Origin: a bacterium MS4
Lineage (GTDB): Bacteria; Bacillota; Clostridia; Oscillospirales; Acutalibacteraceae
Length of the DNA: 64,000 bases
NCBI GenBank assembly: GCA_000752215.1
Contig: CCFG01000005.1
Coordinates: 62,001 to 126,000, forward strand
Direction of reading: 5' to 3'
Part shown: positions 1-7,564 of the stretch, piece by piece
Layout: each line of letters starts with the position of its first letter
How positions within the stretch are numbered: position 1 is the stretch's first letter
Program-made: the position numbers and the translations under genes
Notes under the pieces: model-generated
What the model was told of the DNA's origin: nothing
What the model saw: the letters and a program-made list of their open reading frames with translations, nothing else
Database searches by the model: none

Positions 1-25
1 ATTGGCTCTTACTTAACATTTGATT

Positions 26-721
26 CTATTTGCAAAATACTTTAATGCTTTCAAAAAGAAACTCTAGTTTATCTACTTGCTTCTCTGTATGATAGTGACC
101 ACAGTACCATTTTTGATAAGTCAGGCGAGATTCAATCTTGTCCAGCCACTCTTCAGTAGATTTGTCCACGCCGGATTGATCGATGAAAGGCAGGAACACT
201 TCCGTTGGTTCATATTTGAGGGGGCAGGTATGGGTAAGAACCATATCAACTCTCCATTTTATGCTTTCTAATCTTGCCTCTACGGTTTGCTTCGTTTCAT
301 CATTCGGCTGCTCATCTGAGAACCACTTGAATCCCTTTTCCAGACGATAATATTTATCCACACTGTAGGCACCGCCGATGGCAAAGCACCGATAACCGCC
401 CAGCTCATAGATTTCGCCGTCTTTGGCAAATAACAGATTGGGATAAGTCGTTTCCCTATATGTCTGCCCACCATGCCAAGAGCACAATTCGTAAAGCCCG
501 GTAGAGGCAGGACGTGCCTCATGGTTACCATGTAGGCAGAACAGGGTGATAGGCAGTGCCGCCAGCTTTTCTTTCAGACGGATATCCTTTTTACCGCCGT
601 AATAGTTAATGCCTGCATCTCCTAAAATAATTAAAATGTCGTCACGGCAGGTATGCGAAGTTGCGCAAAAATCAACAATTCGTTCAAACTTGCCGTGAGT
701 GTCACCGGTGATATGGATCAA
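26..721 (-). CDS. Calcineurin-like metallophosphoesterase
   Basis: A 231-residue cytosolic metallophosphoesterase. The metal-binding series is visible in order: GDTHG near residue 6, GDAG near 34, HGNHE near 65, a LTHTCP block near 161 and CGHYH near 208, which together form the dinuclear metal site of the family. The start appears to be TTG at 721, preceded by an AAGGGGG ribosome site about 7 bases upstream; no in-frame ATG gives a better N terminus because the TTG directly precedes the first metal motif. No signal peptide or membrane segment is seen. It is the last of a minus-strand run of small accessory genes. Substrate (protein, nucleotide or other phosphoester) cannot be told from sequence. 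Confidence 0.85.
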   Translation of the reverse strand: MIHITGDTHGKFERIVDFCATSHTCRDDILIILGDAGINYYGGKKDIRLKEKLAALPITLFCLHGNHEARPASTGLYELCSWHGGQTYRETTYPNLLFAKDGEIYELGGYRCFAIGGAYSVDKYYRLEKGFKWFSDEQPNDETKQTVEARLESIKWRVDMVLTHTCPLKYEPTEVFLPFIDQSGVDKSTEEWLDKIESRLTYQKWYCGHYHTEKQVDKLEFLFESIKVFCK

Positions 722-827
722 GGCTATTCCCCCTTAAAAAAACAAATGCAGCCTTTTCAATATATCACATTACTTGATTTGTTGGCTGTTTTCTTAAACA
801 TTCGTACAGGCTACAATTGTAAGATTA

Positions 828-1013
828 TTAAATACTCTCCAGCTCTCTTACAATAAGCGACGATGCAATACACAGTGCTTTGATGCGGCGTATGAGCAGA
901 GTATGCTGAGAAGTGCCTTCTTTAAGCTTTGGTTGCACTTTTTCACATTTGCTGATTGTTGAAGCAATCGCCCGAAGAGCCTCTTCTAATTCTTCTTTTG
1001 TAAAGGTTTCCAT
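828..1013 (-). CDS. Small conserved-looking protein, unknown function
   Basis: A 61-residue protein starting METFTKEELEEAL, mostly helical and charged, with no cysteine pairs or membrane segment. The ATG at 1013 has a good AAAGGGTGA ribosome site 5-8 bases upstream. The composition (long amphipathic helix, RRIKAL and LIVREL stretches) resembles small clostridial proteins of unknown role that sit among accessory genes. It lies between the broken GNAT gene and the phosphoesterase on the same strand. Function not assigned. Confidence 0.6.
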   Translation of the reverse strand: METFTKEELEEALRAIASTISKCEKVQPKLKEGTSQHTLLIRRIKALCIASSLIVRELESI

Positions 1014-1064
1014 AGCTTCACCCTTTCGTAAACTGTTCGGTATGCCCTATGCCAATAGACTGCG

Positions 1065-1478
1065 TTAAAGGCAGACTTCAAATATAGAGCCTGCCCGTTC
1101 AAACCCTTGTTTTTCATAATATTCATTCACATCGCTCATGACGTAGACCGTATCATTCGGATAGTCCGCCCGCATCTGAACCATGAGTTGTCACCCGATC
1201 TGCTTTCCGCGGTGCGCCTTATCCACCAGCAGGTCATACACATAAATGCCGTAACCATCGTCATCGCGTCATCGGCAATAGCCGCAGAGTATATCCCGCT
1301 CATATGCAACATAGACAATGGAACTCTTCAATGCCGCCTTGTATTTATCAGAACTTTCTCCGCCCCAATAGCTCTTCCACTCTTCGCCCTCGTTTTTTAT
1401 TAGAGCAAACAAGGTGGATTCATGATCCGCACCATAGCGCTTTACGGTTATCATAAGTTTTTCTCCGCTTAGATTCAT
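1065..1478 (-). pseudogene. GNAT N-acetyltransferase, interrupted by two in-frame UGA codons
   Basis: Reading one continuous frame from the ATG at 1478 to TAA at 1065-1067 gives a 137-codon GNAT-like protein. TGA codons interrupt it at 1269-1271, after DILCGYCR, and at 1191-1193, after AHRGKQIG. The frame resumes at once with RDDDGYGIYVYDLLVDKAH and then QLMVQMRADYP to SIFEVCL. The acetyl-CoA binding loop (hRGKQIGxQLM) contains the second stop, at a position that is usually Arg; CGA to TGA is one transition. There is no frameshift. Its ATG overlaps the stop of the upstream GyrI-like gene (ATGA), so it was translationally coupled. Other genes here end normally with TGA, so code reassignment is unlikely and this is most simply a decayed gene. 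Confidence 0.8.
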
Positions 1479-2107
1479 ACATTTCGAACTGGATGGCGGA
1501 TAACAGTTTTCAGCTTGGAAACTTCCGTTTTGCGTGGATCGCTCAGATAAATCTCATGGTGATGCCGCTTATCGGTAATACCAATTGCATATCCGTTTTC
1601 TTTCGCGTACTGCTCCATCTCGCTGACGGTGGCCGGCTCGTCATCATATGAACCCAGATGCATGCACTGCACGCATAGCCCTTCATCATAGGTGAAAAAT
1701 TCTACAGACGAAAAGTCTGTTTTCTTTTTCTTCGTTGCCTCTTCCATCGCCCAATTAAAGTCGGAATTCTTCACAAAATCCGGCAGGCGAATCATAGAAA
1801 TCCACTGAAAGCTGTCCTTGCGGGAATAGTCAACCCCGCGGATGCCCTCCTGCCACCAAAGCCCCTCCAGCGGCGGAACGACATATTCAAAGAAGCCTTC
1901 GATTTGATGGGCACCCTTATAGCTCATCTTGATTGTATAGGCCATTCCGTAGAGAAGCTCCATGGCCTTTTTATATTCGCCGCCTTCTTCATTAGGGTCC
2001 CCTTTTCCACGGACGGCGAGAAAGTTCATCGCAGGAATCCGGGCGATGCCGGGATGCTTTGGCGGCATATAAAACTCCTTATACTCTTTTTTATAGTCAA
2101 ATGCCAT
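1475..2107 (-). CDS. GyrI-like / effector-binding domain protein
   Basis: A 210-residue protein of the GyrI-like small-molecule-binding superfamily, standalone without an HTH domain. Typical features are the N-terminal block with PAMNFLAVRGKGDPNEEGG, the YTIKMSYKG strand, the WWQEG segment and the C-terminal GYAIGITDKRHHHEIYLSDPR block, matching the tandem SHS2-like halves of the family. The start at 2107 has AGGAGG 8 bases upstream. Family members bind or modify small molecules, and some act as hydrolases or resistance proteins, but the ligand here is unknown. It is followed, with an ATGA overlap, by the broken acetyltransferase gene. Confidence 0.75.
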   Translation of the reverse strand: MAFDYKKEYKEFYMPPKHPGIARIPAMNFLAVRGKGDPNEEGGEYKKAMELLYGMAYTIKMSYKGAHQIEGFFEYVVPPLEGLWWQEGIRGVDYSRKDSFQWISMIRLPDFVKNSDFNWAMEEATKKKKTDFSSVEFFTYDEGLCVQCMHLGSYDDEPATVSEMEQYAKENGYAIGITDKRHHHEIYLSDPRKTEVSKLKTVIRHPVRNV

Positions 2108-2136
2108 GGTTATTCCTCCTCAATAACATAAACATA

Positions 2137-2664
2137 TTAGCAGCGCCAGTTTATCTTTGCCGGATTTTTCTCATCTTGCACCGCAACTGCGCGCAGAGTC
2201 GCTTCCATTTTGGCGCATTCCTCAGCGGCAATCCGGTCATAAACCTCAGGGGCTTCACTGATGCCAACCCGGTCATACGCGATAGCTGCAGCACCGTAAA
2301 AGGCAATTCCCAGCGAGTGCGTAGCCACATGAATTGTAGACGCTGCCTGTCCCACCGCTCTGGCTGCCGCCTGTGCCGCTGGATTCTCTTCCACTTCCCG
2401 CGCGGCGGCATGGGCGGTCAGAATCTTTTGCTTGGCGGCGGGCAGCTTGATCTTTCCCGCAAGCCAGTCATGGGCAGCGATTAAGGCTTCCCTCGGACGG
2501 ACATCCCCAGGACATGCCCGCTCATAAATCGGCAGGATATACTGTTGGGCATAGTCCACACACCAATTCACAATAGTTCCCTTGCTCTGGGTTTCAATCA
2601 GCCGCATCAGTGACACTATATAAGGAGAGTCAGCCGCACCCAGCATTTTTCGAAGCTTCGCCAT
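2137..2664 (-). CDS. Imm-5-like putative immunity protein
   Basis: A 175-residue, alanine-rich, helical cytosolic protein. The central block, ENPAAQAAARAVGQAASTIH followed by VATHSLGIAFYGAAAIAYD, is the segment I associate with proteins named putative immunity protein / Imm-5-like in Bacillota. The start at 2664 has GGAGGTAGGT before ATG. No cognate polymorphic toxin is present in the window, so an immunity role is inherited from family naming only. It sits between a DUF3795 gene and a GyrI-like gene on the same strand. Alternative: an uncharacterised helical repeat protein. Confidence 0.5.
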   Translation of the reverse strand: MAKLRKMLGAADSPYIVSLMRLIETQSKGTIVNWCVDYAQQYILPIYERACPGDVRPREALIAAHDWLAGKIKLPAAKQKILTAHAAAREVEENPAAQAAARAVGQAASTIHVATHSLGIAFYGAAAIAYDRVGISEAPEVYDRIAAEECAKMEATLRAVAVQDEKNPAKINWRC

Positions 2665-2691
2665 ACCTACCTCCGTTCATTTGTTCCCTTT

Positions 2692-3099
2692 CTATTTTCC
2701 ACATCCGCAAGCACTGCATTTTTGGTGGTGTTGATCTATAATCCCCCCGCACGCCTCGCAAAGGAATCTCTCCCGCTGTGCTTCCAAGAATGCCGCCATA
2801 TCTGCATGGGCATCCAATCCGTTCTGTATCAAATTAACATTGTAGTTTTCCCGGTAGCGTTTATCTAAGTTCTTCAACCTAGAACATGGAAACTTCCCGC
2901 ATTCAAAACACCAATTAAGCCCTTGCTCAAAAGCGCACAGCTTCTTGACGCAGCTTTGGCAACTTTTGCGTAGTTGCTCTTCTAAAGGTGATCGGCAGCC
3001 GGGGCAAGGTTTTTTGCCACTTAAGTGTGCGCTGCAGGCAAGACAGTTTACGCCGCAGGGAGCGATGAAATTTCTATCCAGCTTGTCAGGCATCTTCAT
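2692..3099 (-). CDS. DUF3795 cysteine-rich protein
   Basis: A 135-residue protein rich in cysteine. Pairs appear in order: PCGVNCLACSAH, KPCPGC, CQSCVKKLCAF, NWCFECGKFPC, then a C-terminal CEACGG...CSACG zinc-ribbon-like pair. This is the DUF3795 pattern, probably binding zinc or Fe-S. I chose the ATG at 3099 (MKMPDKLDRNF) because GAAAGGGCGG lies about 8 bases upstream. A GTG at 3153 would extend it by 18 residues but overlaps the upstream gene and has a poor ribosome site. Role unknown. Confidence 0.7.
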   Translation of the reverse strand: MKMPDKLDRNFIAPCGVNCLACSAHLSGKKPCPGCRSPLEEQLRKSCQSCVKKLCAFEQGLNWCFECGKFPCSRLKNLDKRYRENYNVNLIQNGLDAHADMAAFLEAQRERFLCEACGGIIDQHHQKCSACGCGK

Positions 3100-3145
3100 A
3101 TGCAAACCGCCCTTTCGTAATCTCTCTGCCGACACACCAAAGCTC

Positions 3146-3589
3146 TTATTCACTTTCCATCACTTGCAGCAAGCTTTGGATGTCTTTTTGTATGAGGCTG
3201 TGCATGGTATCCCTAAACTGCAGATAATCGAGGGTAAGCACTTTATCCCTTATTTTGCTATGCAATGCCTTTTTGTATCGAACAATATCCTCCAGGGCCT
3301 TTAGCTTTTGACGTACGGCGGTAGGCTTGTCATCATCCACTGCGTGTAAAATAGCTTCGATTTCCCGGTCAACTCTGTTCTCAGCATCCCACTTTGCCTG
3401 CTTGCACAGCAGACGGAATCCACGCACCCGAAGCAGATATTTCTCGCTTTCGAGCATAGACAGAAACTCATCAAGATAAGGATAAAGGTCGTCTGCCACT
3501 TCGGAAATGGACTCCAGCTCCTGCAAATACTTGTAGGCAACAGAAGAGTCTTTATCATACAGCAAGGCAATTTTGGAGTCCACTTCCAT
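3146..3589 (-). CDS. Helical-repeat protein (HEAT-like, often named SufBD protein)
   Basis: A 147-residue all-helical protein with repeat-like segments (DLYPYLDEFLSMLESEKYLL, RVRGFRLLCKQAKWD, AVRQKLKALEDIVRYK). These resemble short HEAT-type clostridial proteins that automatic pipelines call SufBD protein without functional support. The ATG at 3589 has AGGGGG 7 bases upstream and is preferred over an ATG at 3622. Likely a protein-protein interaction scaffold. It is the first gene of the minus-strand accessory run, upstream of DUF3795. No enzymatic motif is seen. Confidence 0.6.
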   Translation of the reverse strand: MEVDSKIALLYDKDSSVAYKYLQELESISEVADDLYPYLDEFLSMLESEKYLLRVRGFRLLCKQAKWDAENRVDREIEAILHAVDDDKPTAVRQKLKALEDIVRYKKALHSKIRDKVLTLDYLQFRDTMHSLIQKDIQSLLQVMESE

Positions 3590-3703
3590 GGCATGTCCCC
3601 CTAACTCCAAATATCCTAACAACTTTATGCCGAAAGTCTTTCAGTTTTATTGTACTGAATCTCCACGCAATTGTAAATAAAAAGCATAATGGGCGTGGGT
3701 TTA

Positions 3704-3732
3704 TTGAATTACGTGTCATGCAGTGGTAAAAT
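3704..3732 (+). promoter_or_regulatory. Candidate sigma-A promoter for the methyltransferase gene
   Basis: TTGAAT (3704-3709), 17-base spacer, TAAAAT (3727-3732), about 85 bases upstream of the ATG at 3817. Spacing is optimal and the -10 matches 5 of 6 consensus bases. Confidence 0.45.
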
Positions 3733-3816
3733 ATAAGTTAGATATAGCTAACCTTTTTATTGTATTAGCATCATAAGTCTATTACAAGCAGCTGATGGAC
3801 AAGGAGAGAACTACCT

Positions 3817-4611
3817 ATGAAAGAACAAATGAAGATTGATTACGCGAATTGGATACCTGCAAAGCTGCCGAGGACACTGGGTGTTACCGGTGCAGTGTTT
3901 ACGCTGCTGTTTATGCTGAGCTTTTTGCTTCCAGGCAGTATCCCTATTTTAATCCTGCGCGTTCTGCTGACTGCAGCTGCAATTATGATGTGGCTTTTTT
4001 TCGCTTACATGGCTTACGCCCGCAGGCTGCTCTCTTATGAGGGCGGCGGTGTTCAGAGTAAAATATTGGACAATGTGTTGCGGTATCTGGACTGGGAAGG
4101 AAACGGAACGCTACTGGACATTGGCTGTGGCAGCGGCGCGCTGACCATCAAGGCCGCAAAGAAGTATCCGGAGGCCAATTGCGTCGGCATGGATTACTGG
4201 GGTGCAATATGGGACTATGCCCAAAGCCAGTGTGAAACCAATGCGCGGCTGGAAGGCGTTGCCGACCGCACCTCCTTTCAGAAAGGAGATGCGGCGCATC
4301 TGGATTTTACAGACGGACACTTTGACGCAGCGGTGAGCAATTTTGTTTTTCACGAGGTCGGTTCTCAGCCTGATAAGCTCAAACTGATTCAGGAGGCTCT
4401 GCGGATCTTAAAGCCTGGCGCACCTTTTGCCTTTGAAGACATTTTCTATTCTCCAAGGAGCTACCCGGATTTGGATGCACTGATTCAAGCCCTCTCCAAG
4501 GAGGTAACCGAAATTCATTTTGTGGATACGCGGCAGAATGACTTCGTACCCAAGTTTTTGCGTACGCCATTTGTGGCAGGCGAAATGGGGCTAATTTGCG
4601 GCAGAAAATAG
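3817..4611 (+). CDS. Membrane-anchored class I SAM-dependent methyltransferase
   Basis: A 264-residue protein. Residues about 20-70 form two hydrophobic helices (LPRTLGVTGAVFTLLFMLSF and a second beginning IPILILRVLL), then a Rossmann methyltransferase domain. Motif I is LLDIGCGSGALTIKAAKKYP near residue 103, with an acidic residue at the end of strand 2 in VGMDYWG, a KGDAAHLDF motif II and a NFVFHEVG motif. It resembles UbiE/COQ5-type methyltransferases with an added membrane hairpin, so it probably works at the cytosolic membrane face. The start has AAGGAG 12 bases upstream. Transcribed alone, with a hairpin terminator just downstream. Substrate unknown. Confidence 0.85.
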   Translation: MKEQMKIDYANWIPAKLPRTLGVTGAVFTLLFMLSFLLPGSIPILILRVLLTAAAIMMWLFFAYMAYARRLLSYEGGGVQSKILDNVLRYLDWEGNGTLLDIGCGSGALTIKAAKKYPEANCVGMDYWGAIWDYAQSQCETNARLEGVADRTSFQKGDAAHLDFTDGHFDAAVSNFVFHEVGSQPDKLKLIQEALRILKPGAPFAFEDIFYSPRSYPDLDALIQALSKEVTEIHFVDTRQNDFVPKFLRTPFVAGEMGLICGRK

Positions 4612-4656
4612 GTCCCGACCATCACTTCCCTTTGTGGATTGAACGGTACAGGTTAT

Positions 4657-4875
4657 TCAGCATGAAATGGATCGCAACGGACTACTTTTATATTCAAAAG
4701 GCACGGTCATGGATAATTCATCACTCCATTTCCGTGCCTTTTTACGATTGTAGGCTTTTGGATTTTCTGGTTTGCGGGTAACAGGGTTTAGTCCGCACCA
4801 GTCTCTGCGCTGTTTGGCTGCAAGTTCTCTTTGCCTTCTCTTGGACAGTTTTTCATAAGGAATGAAGTTTTTCAT
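4657..4875 (-). CDS. Small basic protein, unknown function
   Basis: A 72-residue Lys/Arg-rich protein beginning MKNFIPYEKLSKRRQRELAA, with an NPVTRKPENPKAYNRKKARK segment. I have the impression of a widespread small clostridial protein with this signature and no known role; its basic character suggests nucleic-acid or ribosome association, which is inference only. The ATG at 4875 has a perfect AAGGAGG 7 bases upstream and is preferred over the ATG at 4917. Its last codons overlap the terminator of the convergent methyltransferase gene. Confidence 0.65.
   Translation of the reverse strand: MKNFIPYEKLSKRRQRELAAKQRRDWCGLNPVTRKPENPKAYNRKKARKWSDELSMTVPFEYKSSPLRSISC
4696..4743 (+). terminator. Rho-independent terminator (methyltransferase, overlaps convergent ORF end)
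   Basis: An 11-base inverted repeat, AAAAGGCACGG (4696-4706) and CCGTGCCTTTT (4732-4742), with the right arm running into T residues on the plus strand. It lies in the 3' coding end of the convergent small-protein gene. Confidence 0.6.
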
Positions 4876-4964
4876 AGCCGTATCCTCCTTGCTGGATAAC
4901 ACCTCACAGTATATCATGTATGCGCATAAGATGTGCCTGCTTTAATGTGTTGCTTTTTCGTCTG

Positions 4965-5798
4965 TTATTGTTGACGGCTGTCACACAAAGACAATTCATA
5001 TTGAATATATTTTTTCATTAAAGACCGGGTTTCATCTGGAACATATGTGTATTGATCAAATTCTTTAAGTTCTATTGCAGTAAGTACTGCAATAGCAAAA
5101 ACATGTGCATACATTTCAGTGGCCTCCTGCATTACAGCCTGACAATCCTCTGGAGATAGAATCAACTCATTGAATTTTTGAAAAGAAGCCGATGAAACTT
5201 CAATATCTCCGGTCAGGCTAACATTTAATACATGTCCCAGTTCATGAAGCAGAATGCATTCAGGCGGCGTTTTTATATCTTTTACTGCTCGCGGCATAAA
5301 GATGTCACAGAATGAGAAATGATCCGCATTGGTATACGGGCGGCAGAATGCATCAAAAACACGATGCCCACAGTCGGGTAATAAAACGAACATATGATTT
5401 CCGGATAATGTGTTGGATGAGAAATCATAATACTGATCCAAAAAAGATAAAAGTTTCGTCGCAGACTCTTCAGTAATTTGTGGGCCTTCCGCTGGAATAA
5501 AATCATTGCGAATCTCGTTTATGATCGATGAAAGGCGTTCAATGTTTTGTTTAAGATTTCGTACTTTCCCCCAAGATCGGTATAGATATACCTTGGAAGC
5601 TTGTATTCCACTGCAGACACTCCACGAAGGGTGTCCTTCTAAAAAAGAGTTCATCGCAATCCTTTCACAGGTGTGCTGCACCTCTAGGAATAATTTCTTC
5701 ATATCGCCTTGCGATAAATCGGGCTTAGTCAGGAAAAGTTCCAGATTATCTGCCAGTTCAAAAAAAGTATTAGCGCTCAACACTTCATAAGCGTTCAT
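4965..5798 (-). CDS. Putative zinc metallopeptidase-like protein with HELGH motif
   Basis: A 277-residue soluble protein with a zincin motif ILLHELGHVLN near residue 188 and a downstream acidic helix EATEMYAHVFAIA near 225 that could supply the third zinc ligand, as in gluzincins. The N-terminal 150 residues are helical and unlike any family I recognise. No signal peptide, so it acts in the cytoplasm if active. The start has AAAAGGAG 8 bases upstream. It is the last chromosomal gene before the degenerate tRNA-Arg repeats and the integrase, and resembles stand-alone metallopeptidase-fold proteins found on mobile elements. Activity and substrate unknown. Confidence 0.6.
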   Translation of the reverse strand: MNAYEVLSANTFFELADNLELFLTKPDLSQGDMKKLFLEVQHTCERIAMNSFLEGHPSWSVCSGIQASKVYLYRSWGKVRNLKQNIERLSSIINEIRNDFIPAEGPQITEESATKLLSFLDQYYDFSSNTLSGNHMFVLLPDCGHRVFDAFCRPYTNADHFSFCDIFMPRAVKDIKTPPECILLHELGHVLNVSLTGDIEVSSASFQKFNELILSPEDCQAVMQEATEMYAHVFAIAVLTAIELKEFDQYTYVPDETRSLMKKYIQYELSLCDSRQQ

Positions 5799-5923
5799 AA
5801 TGACAACTCCTTTTAATTATATTTTTATGACAAGAAAAGCAAGCGGCAGTTTGCTAATTTTACAGAATAAACTATGTAAATTGGATAGACTTATCACCTT
5901 TTTGCAAAATCAAAAATGATAAC

Positions 5924-6042
5924 TGGATAGAGCGACCGCCTCCTAAGAGAACCCAGACCGTTCGCTTTTGGCGGTACGCACCACCAAAAAATTATATATG
6001 TTTCCGTAGCTCAGTTGGATAGAGCGACCGCCTCCTAAGAGA
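5924..6042 (+). repeat. Two 27-base direct repeats derived from tRNA-Arg(CCT) (candidate attachment site)
   Basis: The same 27 bases, beginning TGGATAGAGCGACCG and ending CTAAGAGA, occur at 5924-5950 and 6016-6042, 92 bases apart. They correspond to the D-arm/anticodon region of a tRNA-Arg with CCT anticodon. They lie directly beyond the 3' end of the integrase gene, the usual place for an att core. This is read as tandem attachment-site scars; the reciprocal copy outside the window, if any, is not visible. Confidence 0.6.
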
Positions 6043-6066
6043 TAGGTCGGTGGTTCAACTCTTACA
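6001..6066 (+). pseudogene. Degenerate tRNA-Arg(CCT) fragment
   Basis: TTTCCGTAGCTCAGTTGGAT and the following CTCCTAA anticodon loop are tRNA-Arg-like. The anticodon stem does not close (ACCGC against GAGAT), the T stem is mismatched, and there is no 3' acceptor complement to the 5' TTTCCGT. It therefore cannot fold as a normal tRNA and is called a remnant left by integration or excision. The rest of 5799-6110 shows no gene. Confidence 0.65.
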
Positions 6067-6110
6067 CATTAAAACTTAAAAAAATTAAGATTTTGGCATA
6101 CTATTCACCT

Positions 6111-7325
6111 CTAATCTTTATAAAAATCCTGCTCAAATCGTACCGCGTTATCTCTGCGGCATTGATCCAGAATATGCCCATAGGTTTCTATAATCATATC
6201 CGCCTGAGCATGTCCGGAATCGCCCTGTACCGCTTTGATATTACCGCCGGATAAGATCAGCTTATAGGTAATGCTGCTATGTCTCAGACTATGAAAAGAT
6301 ACTTTGGGAAGCCCTGCCTGCTGAAGTGCTGCATGAAAATACTTGGTAAGGGTACTTTCCTGAATGGGGCGACCGTCCTCATAACAGAAGATCATATCCG
6401 GAGCATCTGATACAACAAAATAACTATTTTTTGATTGCAAGCTTTGATGGTTCTTCAAGGCTTGCAAAACTGTTTTTGGCAGGTAAACTATGCGTACACT
6501 GGCCTCTGTCTTAGGCTGCTTCAAAACCAACAGTGTCTGTAGTTCCCTGCCCGTTGGAGGGAATACAAATAAAATATCTTTTCCGTTAAGCTGTTCGGCT
6601 GCCTCCCTACTGATACGAGAAAGCGTCTTATTGATATGAATAGTGCCAGTATCAAAATCTACGTCTTCCCACGTAAGCGCCAAAAGCTCCCCCTTTCGAA
6701 GGGAGCCTGCAAAGGCCAAGTGAATTCCGAGTGATAATATTGGATCACAATGTGACAGAAGTGCTTCAATCTGCATTGGTGTGAGAAAATTCTGGTGTCT
6801 GGAATGCATTTTAGGTAGCGGGGCTCGATAAAATGGATTTCGAGTTACATATTCCCATAGAATAGCCTGCTCAAAAGCGCTGTGGAGAACCTTGTGTATG
6901 CTATGAAGCGTGCAGGCAGAAATGGTTTGCTCTTTCCAATGATGATAAGGGCTGTCAATCCGGGTCTGGGTAAGCAAACGCCGGTACAGTTCTGCTACTA
7001 CTCGGGGCGTTAGTTCTGTAAGCCTCATGGAACCGAGATGCGGTAAAATGTAGTGCCGAATGAGACCACAGTTTGCCTGATAGGTTGAAAAAGACCATCT
7101 TGGAATACCGTAGAGGTGAATATAGACCTCCATCAACTGCTCTACCGTTTCTACCCGATGTGTCTCCAGCGCTTTTTTGTGCCGACAGTACAGGTTAATT
7201 TGTTCCACACGGATTTTAGCTTTTTCCAAAGTGGAATAGGTTTCCCACCTCTGCTTACGAGCACCGTCTATCGTATCCATATAGACCACTGAATAACTTT
7301 TACCCCGCGTTACGATTGATGCCAT
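6111..7325 (-). CDS. Tyrosine-type site-specific integrase
   Basis: A 404-residue phage/ICE-type tyrosine recombinase. An N-terminal arm-binding domain (about 1-55) and a SAM-like core-binding domain (about 60-170) are followed by the catalytic domain. Catalytic residues are visible: Arg in SLRKGELLALTWEDV near 210, the HSLRHSS box near 345, His in GDSGHAQ near 371 and the nucleophile Tyr in ETYGHI near 382. The start overlaps the stop of a 26-codon ORF (TAATG), with AGGAGGAATC upstream. It sits next to tRNA-Arg-derived repeats, so it probably used a tRNA-Arg gene as target. Most like integrases of Tn916-type or prophage elements; the rest of such an element is reduced here. Confidence 0.93.
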   Translation of the reverse strand: MASIVTRGKSYSVVYMDTIDGARKQRWETYSTLEKAKIRVEQINLYCRHKKALETHRVETVEQLMEVYIHLYGIPRWSFSTYQANCGLIRHYILPHLGSMRLTELTPRVVAELYRRLLTQTRIDSPYHHWKEQTISACTLHSIHKVLHSAFEQAILWEYVTRNPFYRAPLPKMHSRHQNFLTPMQIEALLSHCDPILSLGIHLAFAGSLRKGELLALTWEDVDFDTGTIHINKTLSRISREAAEQLNGKDILFVFPPTGRELQTLLVLKQPKTEASVRIVYLPKTVLQALKNHQSLQSKNSYFVVSDAPDMIFCYEDGRPIQESTLTKYFHAALQQAGLPKVSFHSLRHSSITYKLILSGGNIKAVQGDSGHAQADMIIETYGHILDQCRRDNAVRFEQDFYKD

Positions 7326-7405
7326 TAAATAGATTCCTCCTGTTGGTTTTCATTGCTTAAAATAGCAAAGATATTTTCGCGTGTCTTGATCACAGTATTT
7401 GCCAT
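7325..7405 (-). CDS. Short leader ORF coupled to the integrase gene
   Basis: A 26-codon ORF starting MANTVIKTRENIFAIL, with GGGAGA upstream of the ATG at 7405. Its TAA stop overlaps the integrase ATG (TAATG), and the integrase ribosome site lies inside its last codons. This arrangement suggests translational coupling. No similarity recognised; too short to be an excisionase. Confidence 0.4.
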   Translation of the reverse strand: MANTVIKTRENIFAILSNENQQEESI

Positions 7406-7434
7406 AAGTGTCTCCCATCCTATAAACGCGCAAA

Positions 7435-7470
7435 ACGCCCGGAGCTTTCATTCCATGAAGCTCCGGGCGT
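7435..7470 (-). terminator. Rho-independent terminator downstream of the TA/ParB operon
   Basis: A 13-base perfect inverted repeat, ACGCCCGGAGCTT (7435-7447) with AAGCTCCGGGCGT (7458-7470), 10-base loop, followed on the minus strand by TTTT. It would end transcription coming from the HipA-like gene. Confidence 0.6.
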
Positions 7471-7564
7471 CGATTGGCACCAGATGCAAATAGGGACTGA
7501 TTGATGTCTTAGCATGTGCGGAGGCTGCGCAGCTCATTTTTCTAACATACAAGCAGTATCCTTT

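Noticed and set aside
1065-1478. Recoding of UGA (as Trp, Gly or selenocysteine)
   Set aside because: Many genes in the window, including hpdB and several coupled ATGA junctions, use TGA as the normal stop, and no SECIS-like hairpin was noticed after either codon.
6001-6066. Functional tRNA-Arg(CCT)
   Set aside because: The anticodon and T stems do not pair and the acceptor 3' strand is missing.
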